Positions 16,801-40,924 are shown, counted from the first letter of the stretch. The stretch: 64,000 bases of DNA from Branchiostoma belcheri (GCF_001625305.1 NW_017803887.1:1805876-1869875); one strand, 5' to 3'. The notes: generated from the letters alone by a model not told the origin. Numbers and translations are program-made.

Positions 16801-19800
16801 TCCCCCCAAAACTTACAAATTTCCTAACCCCCTCACAACCTACCAACTTCCTACCCCCTCACAACCATACCAACTTCCTAACCCCTCACAATTTTCAAAT
16901 TTCCTAACCCCCTCACTAACTTACAAATTTCCTAACCCCCTTGCAACCCAACTTCCTACCTCCCACAACTTATAAAGTTCCTACCCCCCTCTCAGAGGGG
17001 GGTAGGAACTACCCCCCCTGAGGAATTTTCTAACCCCCCTCGCAACCTACCTACTTCCTAACTCCCCTCACAACATACTAACTCCCCCCCAAACTTACAA
17101 ATCTTCTAACCCCCCTCACAACCTAACGACTTCCTAACCCCCTCCCCAAACCTACAACTCCTTTGTTCCCTTATTGCCTAACGTTACATACTTCCTGCTT
17201 CAATCACAACATACAAGTCATAACCCCCCTTCACCACCTACATTGTAACCCCCCCTTCACCACCTACAAACTGTCTAACCCCCATACACCCTACAAACTG
17301 TNNNNNNNNNNNNNNNNNNNNTCACAAAATTCCAACCCCCTCACCACGTGCAGATTTAAACTCCCCTCACAACCTTTCTTCCCTCTCACAAACCCCAACA
17401 ACCCATATGCTTTCTTACCCTCTCTACTACTTACAACCTTTCTCACCCCCTCACAATGTACAAACTCAATGACGCCCCATCTCAAATCAACTTTTTTTAA
17501 CCCCCTCCTCAATGTTTCTACCTAACCCCTACACAACCTACCAACTCCCTGGCTCTGACCTCAAAACTTTATCCCCCTCCACAAACTTTCTACCTTCCTC
17601 ACAACTTAGATATTTCTTATCACCCTAAAATCTAGAAGAGGACCTCAATTAGAATGCATTAACCAACTTACAATCTCCTTCTCTAAAAGATATTTGTTTA
17701 CTGTGCAAAATACTGGTATGGGCTAAACCAAAGCAAGCCATGGGGGACATCATTTTCCAAACATGAAGACTTTCCAAAGTTTTCCCCATGTTCTGAAATG
17801 GTATAACCCAGGTGAAATGTGGCAAAGATCTTAGTCATACCTTGAGATGTCTTCAAGTGTGTTACAGCATTCTTCTGCAAGACTTTTAGCTCAGTTTCAG
17901 GACTTTATCGTTTGTGTTGGGAACATTCTGGAACTTGAAGTTGTGACTGGTTGTTTGGCTGTCTCCTTGCTGGCTGACCATGGGGTCTTCAGCTTGTGTT
18001 TTCTTTTCTTCTCTGTGATCTGTTGTCTTCCACTGCTTCCCAAGATGTTCAGGTGGGAACTTAACAGTCTGTTTCACCATTTAGTTTGGGGTTAGAAGTT
18101 TATATATTATCATGGAAAGATCCAAGAAGATATCTCAAGAACTTTACAGGGATGATCACAACCAGACTACTAGTAGGTACATTGCACACGACTGAAAGGA
18201 GGGTACAGCATTTCTAGTTTTTAAGGACAGGGACCTTGCCTATCTTAAGACTACTTGAAGATGGCATCCAAAGGACACTTTAAAAAGACAATACCTCACT
18301 CTGTATTGTTCAAGGATCAAGAGGGGAGCTCTGGAAATATAAGCCTTGGGTGAAGATTTACATTGCGTTAAAACTTTTATAGTCACCTTGTATTTCAGAA
18401 GGAGTACACTGTCCTTATTGGTTAATCCAGGTCATGGAATATCAGACAAAAATCAAACTTCAAGTCTCCCACCAGTCAGCTGCATTTTGGGATCCATTTT
18501 AAGGGTATGACATTTTATGATTCAAAGGTGGTCTCAAAGGTTCATCAGTTTATGAATGTAATACTATTACCAAGGAGGCTTTTTTTCTTGAGAATACTTT
18601 CAAGTCCAAAATATTCAAAAGAAAACAAACAATTGAGCCATTACAGGCAAAAAGAAAATTGTATGTGTACAATGCACGATTTTAAAACAGCAAAAAAGAA
18701 AACAAAAAAACCCAGGCATATTGACCGAAATAAGCAAGAAAAGAGTATAAGAAAAAGACACGTTGCTACTATTGGGCTCAGGAAGCTTTTGAGTTTCTAA
18801 ACAGTACAAGACAAATAGGCTTTCCACACAAAAACTTAGTATGCATGTTTATGAAGTGTAAAATTCATTAAATCTCAAAATGAAACCGTTTTCTGAAGTT
18901 GAAAACGATGCCCTATTGAAATGTAGGTCAGATGAACAAACCTCATTGCTGCCTTGATCCAGTGCCTTGTGCAGCCGTTTCATCTTTGAACTCTGGTGTT
19001 ACTGACCCTGAACATTTGAGACCACCTAGACATCATTCCTTTAACTACAAAATCATCTTCCTCCTAGAGCAGTTTAGAGTTGAGCCTTACAGGTAAGGTA
19101 AAACAGTTACCCTCAACTGAGTTTTACTGGGCAGATATTAGTCAGCGATGGCTTTCATATGAATCATACTACAAATGTCCCCTTTTTGTCAGGCAAAGCT
19201 TGTGGCTGTGGAATAGTCCATTGCACATCAGGAAGGGGGCATACATGTGATGCACAGTGCATTCGATGGCAATACAGCATCACTTTGAATTTCCGAGTCA
19301 GAATCTATGCTATGGTCAGACGTCCAGATTATGAGGTACTAAGGTTAACAGTTACTCAAGCAACTGGATAGGTTTCGAATAGTCAGATGTTTCATGTAGC
19401 TACCTTTCATCAGGCAATGAAATGGCTGACCATTTTCAATATCTATCCAGTTGCTTGAGTAACTGTTACCTTGGTAATGATATGATTCCATAGATTTTAT
19501 GTGAAATGGGCTGGGGAAATGTCGTACAATCACATGTAACTTTCATCATATAATTTTTACTCTTCTTTTGTTGTCAAACATCAAATTTTATTACTAGTAA
19601 TATGAAGGCTTACTCTCTGGCTTTGCCTGACAAAACTGGATACTTTTGTTTTAACCGTCTAATTATGTCTTGTATACGTTTATCAGGTGCTTATACTTTC
19701 ATAGAGCCATACTGGTAGTGCTGCGTTCCTGCCAGAACCAGAGGGAACCGGATACAGGCGGTTTAAAGCAGCTGACTGGAGGGGAGCACTGGATAGTCTG

Positions 19801-22800
19801 TGAAAAGGTTGAAAATAATAAATTAGTTTATTTGACAAGTTTTGCTAGCTTTCCACAACAAAATTGGACACTGCTTAATACATTTGTATGGTCTTAACAG
19901 GGTTCTCACCAGGATTTTTTCACAGCGTAGGGGTTGGGTATAGGAGGGCAACTTTCTCCGGCGCAAGTCGCGCATCAAGTCCCAAAAAGAAGGGGTCTGA
20001 TATTTTCCCTGAAAAATTTTGTAACTCATAACCCCCTGAGACACTTTTTCTTGCTTACTTGGGGACAGATTTTGTTTTCCCTTTGTTATAGCTTCATTCC
20101 AAAGTTACATTTCCATTTTTTTAAAGATTTATGAAGCTTCTGCACCCAAAAAACACCCCTACTGTGGTTGAAAGACAGTGTACTAGTAGGGGGCTAAATG
20201 ACAGCATAGGGGGTCCAAGTCACAGCGTAGGGGGGCCCCTACGCTCAAACAGCCTGGTGAGAACTATGCTTAAATTCTTATTCCTATCTATAGAATGTCT
20301 TTATAAGGAAGGAATGGTTGCATGTAACTATAACTGTCAATCTTCAATACTGAACTGTTGTGGTCATTTTGAGATTAGATTATATTGGATGCAACAGGTA
20401 CTGGGTTATTTGGAAACTTGCCTTATACATTTGTAACTGCCTAAACTCTTCAAACTTGATATCCATGGACTGTAAATAATGAGGAAGCAAAAAAGAATCT
20501 AGCTTCTCACTGCAAGGGAGCATTCTCTCAGTTTGGGATCACAAAAAAAACTTTCTCATTCACAGAAGCTTGTAATCAGAATGAAGACATTGTCCCTGTT
20601 AATTTGAAGCAATACTAGTAATTTGTTTTTTGTTTGTCTTAGTAGAGGAAAACTAAAATTTATGAGTGTATATCGCCTATGAAGTCATGTCATGCAAACA
20701 GTGACACAGCTTATCAAATCATGGAAGCCCCCACCCCCCTTTAACGGACCAGAATGGGTATCAGTAGATCAGTAAAGATATCTTCCTTGAAGGCCTGTAG
20801 TAGAAGTTTGTTTCTTTATTTGGTAAGACTGTGTCAGTCAAGGGAGCAGAGAAGAAACAATTACATGTCTTGTTTGTTCTTACTTTCTTTCTGCCTGCTA
20901 ACTTCTAGCAGTGTCTCAAACTTCTTGTCTTCACCCTAAAGAACTTGGGTCACTTCACTTTCATGTTCCGGACTTCTGCGCTGACTTAGTAGGACATTAT
21001 TGTGAGCAAATTTTTTTAAATCAATACTTTTGCCCTAGGAACAAGTTACTAGTATACAAGTTTTTGAATTTGACTTAGGGGTGGGTACTGGTTCGGCTTG
21101 ACCAGGTCCAAGTCCAGAGGATCATGCACAATTTTGGCTAAATATTGATTGATTCAGGAAAAAATATGGTCAGATAACCAAACAAGATGTCTCAATAGAA
21201 ATGTACATGTATATAGATTAAATGTACATGTATTTGTACCTTTACAAGTCTGGAAAAAAAGAATAATTTCACAACTTCTAGGATTTTTTACTCGGATTTT
21301 AGATGTTATTTCGATTCAGGATCAGGTTCAGCAAAACTGGTACCCACCCCTTTTTATAACCATAAATTATTGAAATGAACATCCTTAGTGGAGTGGCCAT
21401 CTCCTGCGTACAACTATGGGAACAACAAGCCATATCTAGCTCTGTCTTGGACCATATCAAAAATGGAAAATACCATGATGTTATTGCATTTTATCATCAC
21501 CTTTATTTCATATATACAACTCTGATTTATAAATCAATAGTTAATTGTAGCCTTTCCTGAAATAGAGAAAGAAATATGTATTAAAGACAGAAATGCATAA
21601 GATACAAGTTTGAATCAAATTACTTAATTGATAATTACACAGAATCAAATTTTCTTAACATATAATTCAACTTTACTTATGATCAGATATACATGTATAT
21701 AAAAACACCAGAACAAATATCTGTTACTCAATACCACTTATACTTTAACTTGTGTTTAAATTAAAAATTTAAAAGTACAATTAAATAAGTACTCACCTAA
21801 TCAAACTTTTGTCTGACAAATTTGCTGAAAAACAACTAATACTTGAGGAAAAGAAAAAGAACATTTCAAAGAAACCGAGGTCATAGTTCCAATCCTTGTC
21901 TAAACAGATGAATTCTGATTTGTTTCAGGTCTCCCTGATTGTTTGTTTGTTTACCACATTGTTGCCATGGATACAGTGAGAGGTCTTTCTGCGTGAGGTC
22001 TTGGTGCATCTGGTCGTAGGTTGTTCCAAAGTCGTAGACGTTGGGCTTGTCTGGAGAAGGTCCGGGTAGTTTGACCTGCGCGCCGGTACCGAAGGACTTC
22101 ACCTGGAAACCTTTCTTGCTGCAGGGGCACAGGAGGGAGAGATTTGACTTTAAGTTAACTTAAAAAAGCAGAGATGGCAGACTTTACCCTCTTACCCTAT
22201 GCTAGCTGGTTTTGAGTAATGTTAGTTACCTTCGCCAAGAAGGTTATGTTTTCAGTAGCGTTTGTCTGTGGGTATGTGTGTGTGGGTGTGTGTGTGGTTT
22301 AGCAAGACAACTCGAGAAACAGTGGATGGATTGGAGTAAAACTTGGTAGGTGGGTAGGTCTTTATGAAACCTAGAAATGATTAGATTTTGGGCCCCCTGG
22401 CGGCTTTCCTAGGTACTGCAGCAGAACTTCCAGTTTTGATATCTCGTGATCTGGACATGCTAGGGTCACAAATTTTGGATGGCATATACATTGTGCTCAT
22501 TGTACTCACACACATACACACACATGTATGTATCAATCAGTCACAAATACACACAATAATTACAGACACAGACGGTCACACACACACACACACACACAGA
22601 CAGACTCTCTCACTCAAACACACATATTGGACTCACTGTCACACACACACTATTGTTGGATCATGTGCATATTGACATACATTTCTTGATTAATTTGAAA
22701 GAATAATACATGTATAGGCATGGAAGTACATGAAGATGGGATAGTGAATGTTCATACACTTAAGTTGCATATAATTTATAAATGTGTTATACACAAGAGT

Positions 22801-23649
22801 AAATGTGTGCAATTTTTCTTCCAGCAACATAGACTTCTGAAGAGAATCTGACCCCAAAGACCAGCCCCCTCCTCAGGTACGTATTGTATGTGCAGGTGGG
22901 AAGGTTCACACACACACAAACAGTTACACTGAAAGGTGCATCATGTATGGGCAGTGTGCATGTAGTTGAAGAAGTACATTTGCATATCATTAAGCCAGTG
23001 CAGCATAATTTGTGCTGATGAACAAGTGATTTTACTTTCACTTTTTAAAGTCCAGTCAAATTATGGAAAGTCCAGTCCCTTCTTTCCTTACTGCCATACT
23101 AGTACTTAGTTGTGCACTCACTGGCTGTTATAGTTGAACAAAACTTTGGAGTTGCCTTCTCATGTAAAATTCCCAAGTAAAATTATATTTTTGGGGCACA
23201 AAGGTGAGTAATGTACCCCCATCCTAAACATAGAAGTACAGAATTGTTCATGTACCTTTTCATCCCAGGTGCAACACATATTTTTTTAAAAACCTACTTA
23301 ATGCCTTAACAAGAAGTAACATACAAACGCACACACATTGGTCACCAAGTAGCAAAACTGGAAACCATAATAATTTTAAACCTCTCTAAAATCTATGTAA
23401 CAGCATGGAGTATTTTAAACCTCCTTGGTAACACTAACAGTGACTGACTGACATAGTTTTATAAAGGGGGAGGGGGGCAAAATTTTGCAAATAGTCCCGT
23501 CATTTTTCACACAAAATATTTCGTTTGCCAGGAAGCTACTAGTATAAGCTGCTAACTATAACTTCACCACCTTACCTGAGGAAGGCGTGAGCCTCCATAC
23601 TCCTGTTCTGGTTGCTTGAGCAGACGACAGCGATGTTCAAGTCACCCAT
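13841..23649 (-). CDS. SSU72: RNA polymerase II CTD phosphatase SSU72, complete, 192 aa
   Basis: Minus-strand exons 23576-23649, 21975-22118, 15072-15211, 14491-14609 and 13841-13942 join in phase to 192 aa; human SSU72 is 194 aa. Exon 1 carries the CX5R phosphatase loop C-S-S-N-Q-N-R-S. Exon 2 has SFGTGAQVKLPGP and PDKPNVYDFGTTYDQM, exon 3 has NGILHMLDRN and CEERVYDQVVE, exon 4 has the Asp loop INIDIQDNHEEATIGAF, and exon 5 ends FEEKCNRPILHTVSFY. SSU72 removes phosphate from Ser5/Ser7 of the polymerase CTD and works with the nuclear cleavage/polyadenylation machinery. The exon 2 donor is weak (CT|GTATCC) but is the one that restores the family sequence LYTQNG. Intron 2 is 6.8 kb and contains a minisatellite and several transposons; intron 3 begins with tandem copies of the exon 3 end. 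The gene faces away from WDR33. Confidence 0.96.
14310..14428. mobile_element. Foldback MITE in SSU72 intron 4
   Basis: GCCTCTACCAGGTGAGGCTTC at the left matches inverted GAAGTCTGGTAGAGGC at the right. The open frame across it (14213-14404, minus) is a by-product. Confidence 0.6.
14829..15095. repeat. Three tandem copies (period 105 bp) of the SSU72 exon 3 end and its splice donor
   Basis: On the minus strand GTGGAAG|GTACCGCCATC, the exon 3 end plus donor, recurs with donors at 15071, 14966 and 14861, each followed by TTGACCTTGA-complement sequence. Copy 2 still includes the codons for VYDQ. Continuing the SSU72 frame past the first donor meets a stop before copy 2. Confidence 0.85.
16225..17640. 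repeat. C-rich, nearly G-free minisatellite in SSU72 intron 2
   Basis: Irregular units of about 25-45 bp built from CTAACCCCCCTCACAAC, ATACCAACTTC and AAACTTACAAATTTC blocks. For over 1 kb the plus strand has almost no G. The minus strand, which is the sense strand of SSU72, is therefore G-rich with GGGGGGTTAGG cores. A 20-bp N gap (17302-17321) lies inside. Long Pro/Thr open frames here are not genes. Confidence 0.9.
17641..19345. other. SSU72 intron 2, unique-looking sequence
   Basis: AT-rich intronic DNA. The open frames at 17698-18095 and 18507-18827 have no recognisable domain or codon pattern. Nothing further supported. Confidence 0.5.
19346..19469. mobile_element. Foldback element with 24-bp near-perfect arms
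   Basis: Left arm around 19348-19371 (AACAGTTACTCAAGCAACTG...) and inverted right arm around 19443-19467 (...CAGTTGCTTGAGTAACTGTT), about 70 bp apart, in SSU72 intron 2. Confidence 0.7.
19898..20269. mobile_element. Non-autonomous element flanked by TTAA (piggyBac/Kolobok-like target)
   Basis: 372 bp with inverted ends GTTCTCACCAGG and CCTGGTGAGAAC. TTAA directly flanks both sides (19894-19897 and 20270-20273). Inner ends carry CACAGCGTAGGGG copies. No transposase frame. Confidence 0.65.
21077..21351. mobile_element. MITE with 17-bp inverted ends
   Basis: Ends AGGGGTGGGTACTGGTT and AACTGGTACCCACCCCT, 275 bp long, in SSU72 intron 2. Target duplication not clear. Confidence 0.7.
22228..22480 (-). 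mobile_element. Family A element, reversed and 3'-part only
   Basis: It begins with the reversed end hairpin ACCTTCGCCAAGAAGGTTATG and contains GGGCCCCCTGGCGGC and the ATATCTCGTGATCTGGACATG block also found in other copies. It lies in SSU72 intron 1. A CA microsatellite follows at about 22505-22650. Confidence 0.6.
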
Positions 23650-24340
23650 GCTGACGCCACGTTTTCGAAGTGCTTCAGTATATACAGTTCCTTTTTCACG
23701 ATCGACGTTCCGCTACTTTTGCCTACTTTTCTCCCGATTCCTACACCAATTTTCAACAAGATTGAAACTAAAAGAGGAACGAAAGTATATACAGGGTACT
23801 TGTATTAACCGATAGGCCGATATGCGGTCGGAAAAGTACGGAATGTCTCGAAGAAACTGTGCCAAAAATTCCTCTGAAACTGCGCCACACTTTCAAGATG
23901 GCCTCCTGACGTCGGCTATGTTCGGTCACTTCCGTAAAAGTCCGAACACAAAAATTGTTCAATGCATCTACCTAAATGACTTTTTCTGCCAGAAATGATT
24001 TATAAAATAATACACGATTGATTGTTTATGATTTTTGTGGTATAGAGAGTTAAAATATGATAAATCTGAAAAATTATCATCGTTCGGTATGTTTCGTGAA
24101 TGTTCGGGGACGTTCGGCGCAGCTCGGCATGTGGCGGCATGGGGGATGGTCTTGCGAATGTAGTGTCCAGGTCGTACTGTAGTAATCAAGGCTCATTTTG
24201 AGGCCTAACTTATAGATATTCCACGCGAGGAGCGCAGAAAGTGATTCTGAGTATTGAATAAAGCAGTGAGTACAGATTTCATTCTTCTTGTTCGGTTATT
24301 TCTTGAGTGAAAGGGTGAGAAAGAGCGAAGTGCGTGTGCG
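23650..24340. promoter_or_regulatory. Candidate shared promoter between SSU72 and WDR33
   Basis: SSU72 starts at 23649 on the minus strand. CAAGATGGCC (23892-23901) and CCGCCATCTTTG (24349-24360) are YY1-type motifs typical of housekeeping promoters. On the plus strand GTGTGC|GTAAGGG near 24339 is a strong splice donor that could end a non-coding first exon of WDR33, whose coding exon is preceded by an acceptor (CACCTCACAG). The shared-promoter idea is inference; no transcript data. Confidence 0.4.
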
Positions 24341-25120
24341 TAAGGGTCCGCCATCTTTGTTCGTGTCTCGGCTAAAACCAAAATGTGACGGAAATTATCA
24401 ATCATTTTACCGTCTGTTGAACTTTAGTGCATTAAGGACGGCTGATTACGATCCACTTATTCTAAAGTTGAAGATGATTAAATCCTAGTTACATCGACTA
24501 CGTTCAAAATGAAAGAAACCAGAGAACCGAAAGTGGGGGAGGGGGCTTCTAGGTTTTGGGGCCCGCGAAAGGTGTTCTGGGATTGGAACTTCTTGAAGAA
24601 TGATTTTATAGACTGGACATCTTTCGACACGAAAGAAGGAGTAACGAATTTTATAGCAATTTTACAGATCTTAAGAAAGAAATTTGTGCAAAACGTGGGA
24701 AAAAAAAGAATGTGAGGAAAGTTCCTGGAATTGTTGGAAATCAAGCCTAGGTTTTGCAAGTTGTAAAAATATTATAATTTATAGCCCATTCATAATTTTT
24801 GGCAAAGTTAACTTGTAGTATGTTCTTCCAATTCTGAAGTGGAGAGCCTGCGATTCCTGTCATAGAATTAACAGTACAGAGGATGAACATTTGTAACTGA
24901 AAGGGAATAAAGCACAGCCAGTTAAAAATGGAAGTACACATTGAAAAGCTGATAGTTCAAGTTCATACAACTTACTTGTATCAGTTAGAACTTAGATGTG
25001 GCATAATTTTGCTTACAAAGTGATGAAGTTCAGTGATGAGCTGCAAAGACTCAAGTTCAGGATGACACTTGCAGAAACGTTTTAGATTCATTTGAGGATG
25101 TCAGATTCAGTATTCTAGTG

Positions 25121-25265
25121 TCAGGTTCAGGGTTCAAACTACACATGCACGGGGGTGACAAATTTGAAGGTCCCTGGGGGAGTGGCAAGACATGGTCTAG
25201 ATGAGAACTGTTTAGAAGTTCCTGGGACCTTCATATTTGACCTCATGCACATTCAAACCCTGAAT
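25121..25265. mobile_element. Imperfect foldback element
   Basis: GGTTCAGGGTTCAAAC...AATTTGAAGGTCCCTGG on the left mirrors CCTGGGACCTTCATATTTGA...TTCAAACCCTGAATCC on the right, arms about 50 bp. Confidence 0.55.
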
Positions 25266-28200
25266 CCACATATTAAAATCTGTTTGCTGCAGTTCCAGGT
25301 GTACATGTTTGATATGTATAGCAGTACATTGCATCTTACTTGCTTTTGAATAAAGATTCACTATGTTTTTGTGATAGGCTGCTGTGTATTGTTAGAATGC
25401 AAATTAGAAATTTGTTGCACATGGCATTGAAGAAGATGGCAGACTCAAAGATGGAAGATCAGCAGATCCTGAATTTCTTATCAGTCTTCACCGTTTTTTT
25501 TTTTTTTCATTTATACATCGAACCATTGATGTAGAGAAATGCACTTGAATAAAAGCAATAGTATTATATCTTTGATGATTTGTCAATAAAGTTGACCATG
25601 TTGCTGGTGCCATGTTCTGAATAAAGAGGCATCAGATTTTAAACTTTTCAGCCAACTAGAGAATACAAAGTTGAGGGAACCTTCCTACAGGAGAGCAGAG
25701 TTTCAAGATGCACAGACACAAAATTTCCTCCTTCTTCCTCTCTTTTCCTTGAACGCACCTGATGTGAAATAAAGTTTACTTGACATTTGCTCTACCTAGC
25801 AGCATCACCACGACCAGAGGAGACACCTAGCAGTTCAGACCATATTACAGGGAAACATCACCATACTGTAGTCATCTGTGTTTATGTTAGTCACTTAGTG
25901 TTATAAACTTTATGCAATGAACAATTGAACATGTATGATTTTCGTGATGGGCATGGATTACAATTCACCACTGCAGTGATCTTCAGTCTACAAGTCTTGA
26001 GTTGTTTTCACAAAGTTATCATCATGTATTTCTATTGATACATGTGTTAGTCACTATGATATAAAAAGGAGCGTTTCTAGAAATGCATTTAAGTCACAAC
26101 AAGTCAATAAATACCACACATAAGAAATAAAGGCTGATCATGTTTAAAAAAATGCCAATCCTGAAAAAGGATTGATTGAAAACAATATTCAGATAAAAAT
26201 AATCTGTTATGTCATTTGATTCAGTTGGTACCTGTACACAACAAAATGTAGTTGATGTGGGCCACAGGGCCAGTGGAGTTTCTGTTCACATGTTTTAGAC
26301 AAGGGAGCAACTAAACATTACTCTCGATTGTGTATGCACATGTACATTTTATACTATGATTCTGAGTCTCTTAGTCACTTTTTCCCAGCAACCCCGGGAG
26401 CCTGGTAGAAGCTAGAGTCTCTATTGGCCATGGTCTCCATTGGTTATCACTGACCTTGGTTAATACTAGTAGTAGTACCATACATGCATGATACATATAA
26501 CAAAGAAAGACACTACTTATTACTACTATAGTACTAGTGGATATTTGATATTCAGCAACTGTGTGTCTATGTATTCTACTCGATCTTTAGAATGGTTGAC
26601 TTTCAAATTATCAACACTGCCTGAAACAGAAGTCATAGATATGATTTGTCAACCAATAAATAAATGGAAGGTACACATGCCTTGCAGGTGAAATAAAATT
26701 GCAAATTAATATGATTATAATTATATGTAGAAATAAACTGGCACTAATTATGAACTGAACCAATTTTAATTTCTATATTACAAATACTTAAAAAAGTTAA
26801 TATTGACTGTTCATACAATAAAAGTTATCATGCATAATAATATATAGTTGGAGAAGATAATTGTCAAACCTGTTAAACATTTTGTACTCTCCTTGTTGCC
26901 TAACCTCATAACATGTATTTGAGAGAAGTGGTAGCCAAATGGCTACTTCAGAATTCTAATGGTAACATTAACACATTTGAAAGAATAGATTATACATGAT
27001 ATGTCCACTACTACAGCAGGAGCCTTCAGGCCATTCTCATAATTGTTAATTTTAGAAAGTGAATAAATTATTTAAAGTTTAATAGCTGAACAACATAATA
27101 ACTACTGGTACATGTAATCCACTCTTTGTCAACTGTACCCATGCAAGGATGGAGAATGGGAAAGGAAACCTGCACAGACATCTGATTCTGAACTGTCACA
27201 AGGCAATAGTTCTACACTAACAACAATTAGGAAAGTGTCTGTGCTGAGTGTCAAGTTACCAGAAAGCCAAATAGTACTCTTAATTTCTTCTTATCTTGAG
27301 TAAAAATCTTTTTCATGCCGTAACAAACAAACAAACAAACAAACAATTTGTTGATTCAAATAAAAGATTTGGAGACAATTGTAGGAAGATAAAATATAAT
27401 TATTATAACTATATAAGCAAAGACAACTTTAGCTAGGGAATTACAGTTTCTGGATTCCATGGTAGCTACATGCATCTTGGAATTCACCTTTTTTGCTGCT
27501 GAATGTACAGTTAAGTTTTACATGTCATTTGAAAGAGCATGCTTCCCTTAACAACAGTATGGTGTCTTTAACTTGGTCATTACATGTACAGCTTTGAAGA
27601 TTTTAAAAGTTGCCCAGTGCACAGCCTTACAATTGTGTATCTCTACAAGGAACAAATCCTTTCATAGTGACATGATCATACCAGATACAAAAGACCTGGA
27701 ATTGCATAACACTTTATCTTCCGCTATTCATGCTTGTAGTAGTCACTGAGTGGGTGCAATTATAAAGTGCATGTCAACTCACTTTCAATGCACACATACC
27801 ACAGAATTATGACAGCCATATGAGTGAAGTTATAATTTTATATACAATATCCTTTTTACCTGGCATTACACCTGATGCAGGCCTACAGTACATTTGCACA
27901 TCCTGATACATACTTACTTGAATGTCCACTGCAACAGTAAAGTATACAGCCACTGGACCATTGATGCCCAAACTCAGTGGCTTCATAAACAATAATCATG
28001 CTTGGATTGAATCTGAAATATAAATTTTTATAATGATATTGTGTCTCCCAGCCACTGGTGGTCCATATTTTTCTGTAAATGATAAACTGCTCTTGAATAC
28101 TAGGGTCATATTGATGTACAATAAATATTTTCAAAATGTCCCCTGCAACTAATTAATTAACAAGTCAACATTTCTCCCCACTTTATGTGTAACTTACTTT

Positions 28201-28652
28201 CCAATGTTACATCACTCATTTACATCACTTCCTGAATCTGACTGGTGAGGCTCTTCATGGGGGTTCCCAAGCAACCTCCCTCCATGATTGATACTGAATA
28301 CTAGTACCACTGATACAGTGATAGGGTCCAACTCTGATTTTCTACACTTCCAAATCCTCAAATCTATCATCTTCTGTTCAACACTGTCTTTTCCTCAAAT
28401 ACATACAGACTCTAAATAGGTACATAAACAGATAGTTTAAGAGCCATATTGAATAAAGAGTGTTGAAGTGAAAATTTTCAGCCAGCACTACCCATTTATT
28501 CCATTCTTTGTCTTAGCCATGATCATATGAATAAATGTCTTGATCTACATGTATTTATGGCTTAACCAATACTAGTTATGTCAACTACAATCAGATCGCG
28601 TTGTATTTTGGTGTCATGAGCTCTTAAAAGTTCAACTATGATTGTAAATACA

Positions 28653-29410
28653 CAGGGGTTTTTCTGAACAGGGGAACAAGGGCGCAGCGCCCTCATGTAA
28701 CAAACCAGCGCCCTCATATCAATTTTCAGATTGAAGCCTAAGTCTTTTTCAAAATCATCTTTTTCCAGTAAAAATACAAAAACAACACCACATAACAATA
28801 CATTCTAGCATTACAAACTATGTTACTCTCATAAAAATTCCAAAATCTTACCACAAACTTGAAAATTTAGCTCTAGTAGAAAAAGTCTGAATGGAATAAA
28901 CAATGTTCATTCAGAACTTGCTCAAGACATGTAGCTAGACCTCCTTCATTTGCATACTATAGAACAGGCTCTGAAGTGAAACATGAGACCTGAGTTTGTA
29001 GCAGCTTGGATGAATGTGTTGCAATTGTGCCATGGGAAAGGTTTCAGCATGTGGCAAACCCAATGTTGTCATCTGGAGCTACTAGTAACATTGATCACTA
29101 ATTATAAAGGATGATTTGCAGATTGTGTGTACTGTTGATTGTACTTATATTTTATAAGTGAAATATGCAATGCATGAATAGAAATTTGGGAAAGGTACAT
29201 TGAGGTTAAGAGTTCAAATTTCCCCCCTCAAGTAGCCTCAAAATGTCCCATTTCAACTTCAAATTNNNNNNNNNNNNNNNNNNNNNNNNNNNNNNNNNNN
29301 NNNNNNNNNNNNNNNNNNNNNNNNNNNNNNNCACCAACCCCCCCTCGGTCGCTTCGCTCCCTCGCCGTGATACTGCTCCCTCATGTCAAATTTTTCTAGA
29401 AAAACCCCTG
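28653..29410. mobile_element. Non-autonomous DNA transposon with CAGGGG ends (hAT-like)
   Basis: 13-bp inverted ends CAGGGGTTTTTCT and AGAAAAACCCCTG. AATACA flanks both sides directly (28647-28652 and 29411-29416). CAGGGG termini are common in the hAT superfamily, whose usual duplication is 8 bp, so the assignment is tentative. Interior contains a 66-bp N gap. Confidence 0.6.
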
Positions 29411-29979
29411 AATACATATATTTTATGTATTACGTAGTCATCTTTGTCCTCATAATTGAAATAAACCTTGCTTTTGCATACTACTGACATTTTGAAACAG
29501 TGGACAACCTGAGGGCATGACAGCTATACCCACACACTTGAAACTACATGTAACATTATGTAGCACCACACACATACGTTATACAAAGTTCATTTTCCTG
29601 TTGTTGGGAAGACATCCTTGATTAGAAATTTATTAAGGAGACTACGACGATATTCTCACCTGCATTTATTTCTTGGTTTGTGAAAAGAGTCAAGTACATG
29701 TAAATAACTTATGAATAAATTGTCACGATTTCCATTTGTTAGTTTGCCTTGGTTCAGAAAAGGTTAGTTTTGTGACAGATTAGAAGCCAGATGATGCAGG
29801 AATTTCATCAATAATTCTTACTTTAGAATCTTAGAAATTTTGGTTGTGAATAAAGATGCCAGTTTCTCCATGTTGCCATGAATGTGTGATGTTGAAAAAA
29901 AATAAAGGGAGCCACTCCCCCCTAAAGTCTCGATGGCATGTTCCTATCACCTCACAGCTGATTCGCCGAGGCCGTCGCC

Positions 29980-40924
<10,945 letters not shown>

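Larger units (their letters stand above)
24341..29955 (+). other. Gene-free 5.6 kb, possibly the 5'-untranslated intron of WDR33
   Basis: AT-rich DNA with microsatellite (CAAA)n near 27323, transposons at 25121 and 28653 and an N gap at 29266-29331. Open frames are short and unrelated to any family I know. No gene supported. Confidence 0.45.

Noticed and set aside
16225-17640. Interstitial telomere
   Set aside because: GGTTAGG occurs, but within longer irregular units and never as a run of TTAGGG.
24509-24715. 68-codon frame MKETREPKVGEG... next to the SSU72 promoter
   Set aside because: No domain, no splice-consistent neighbours, and no support beyond an open frame.
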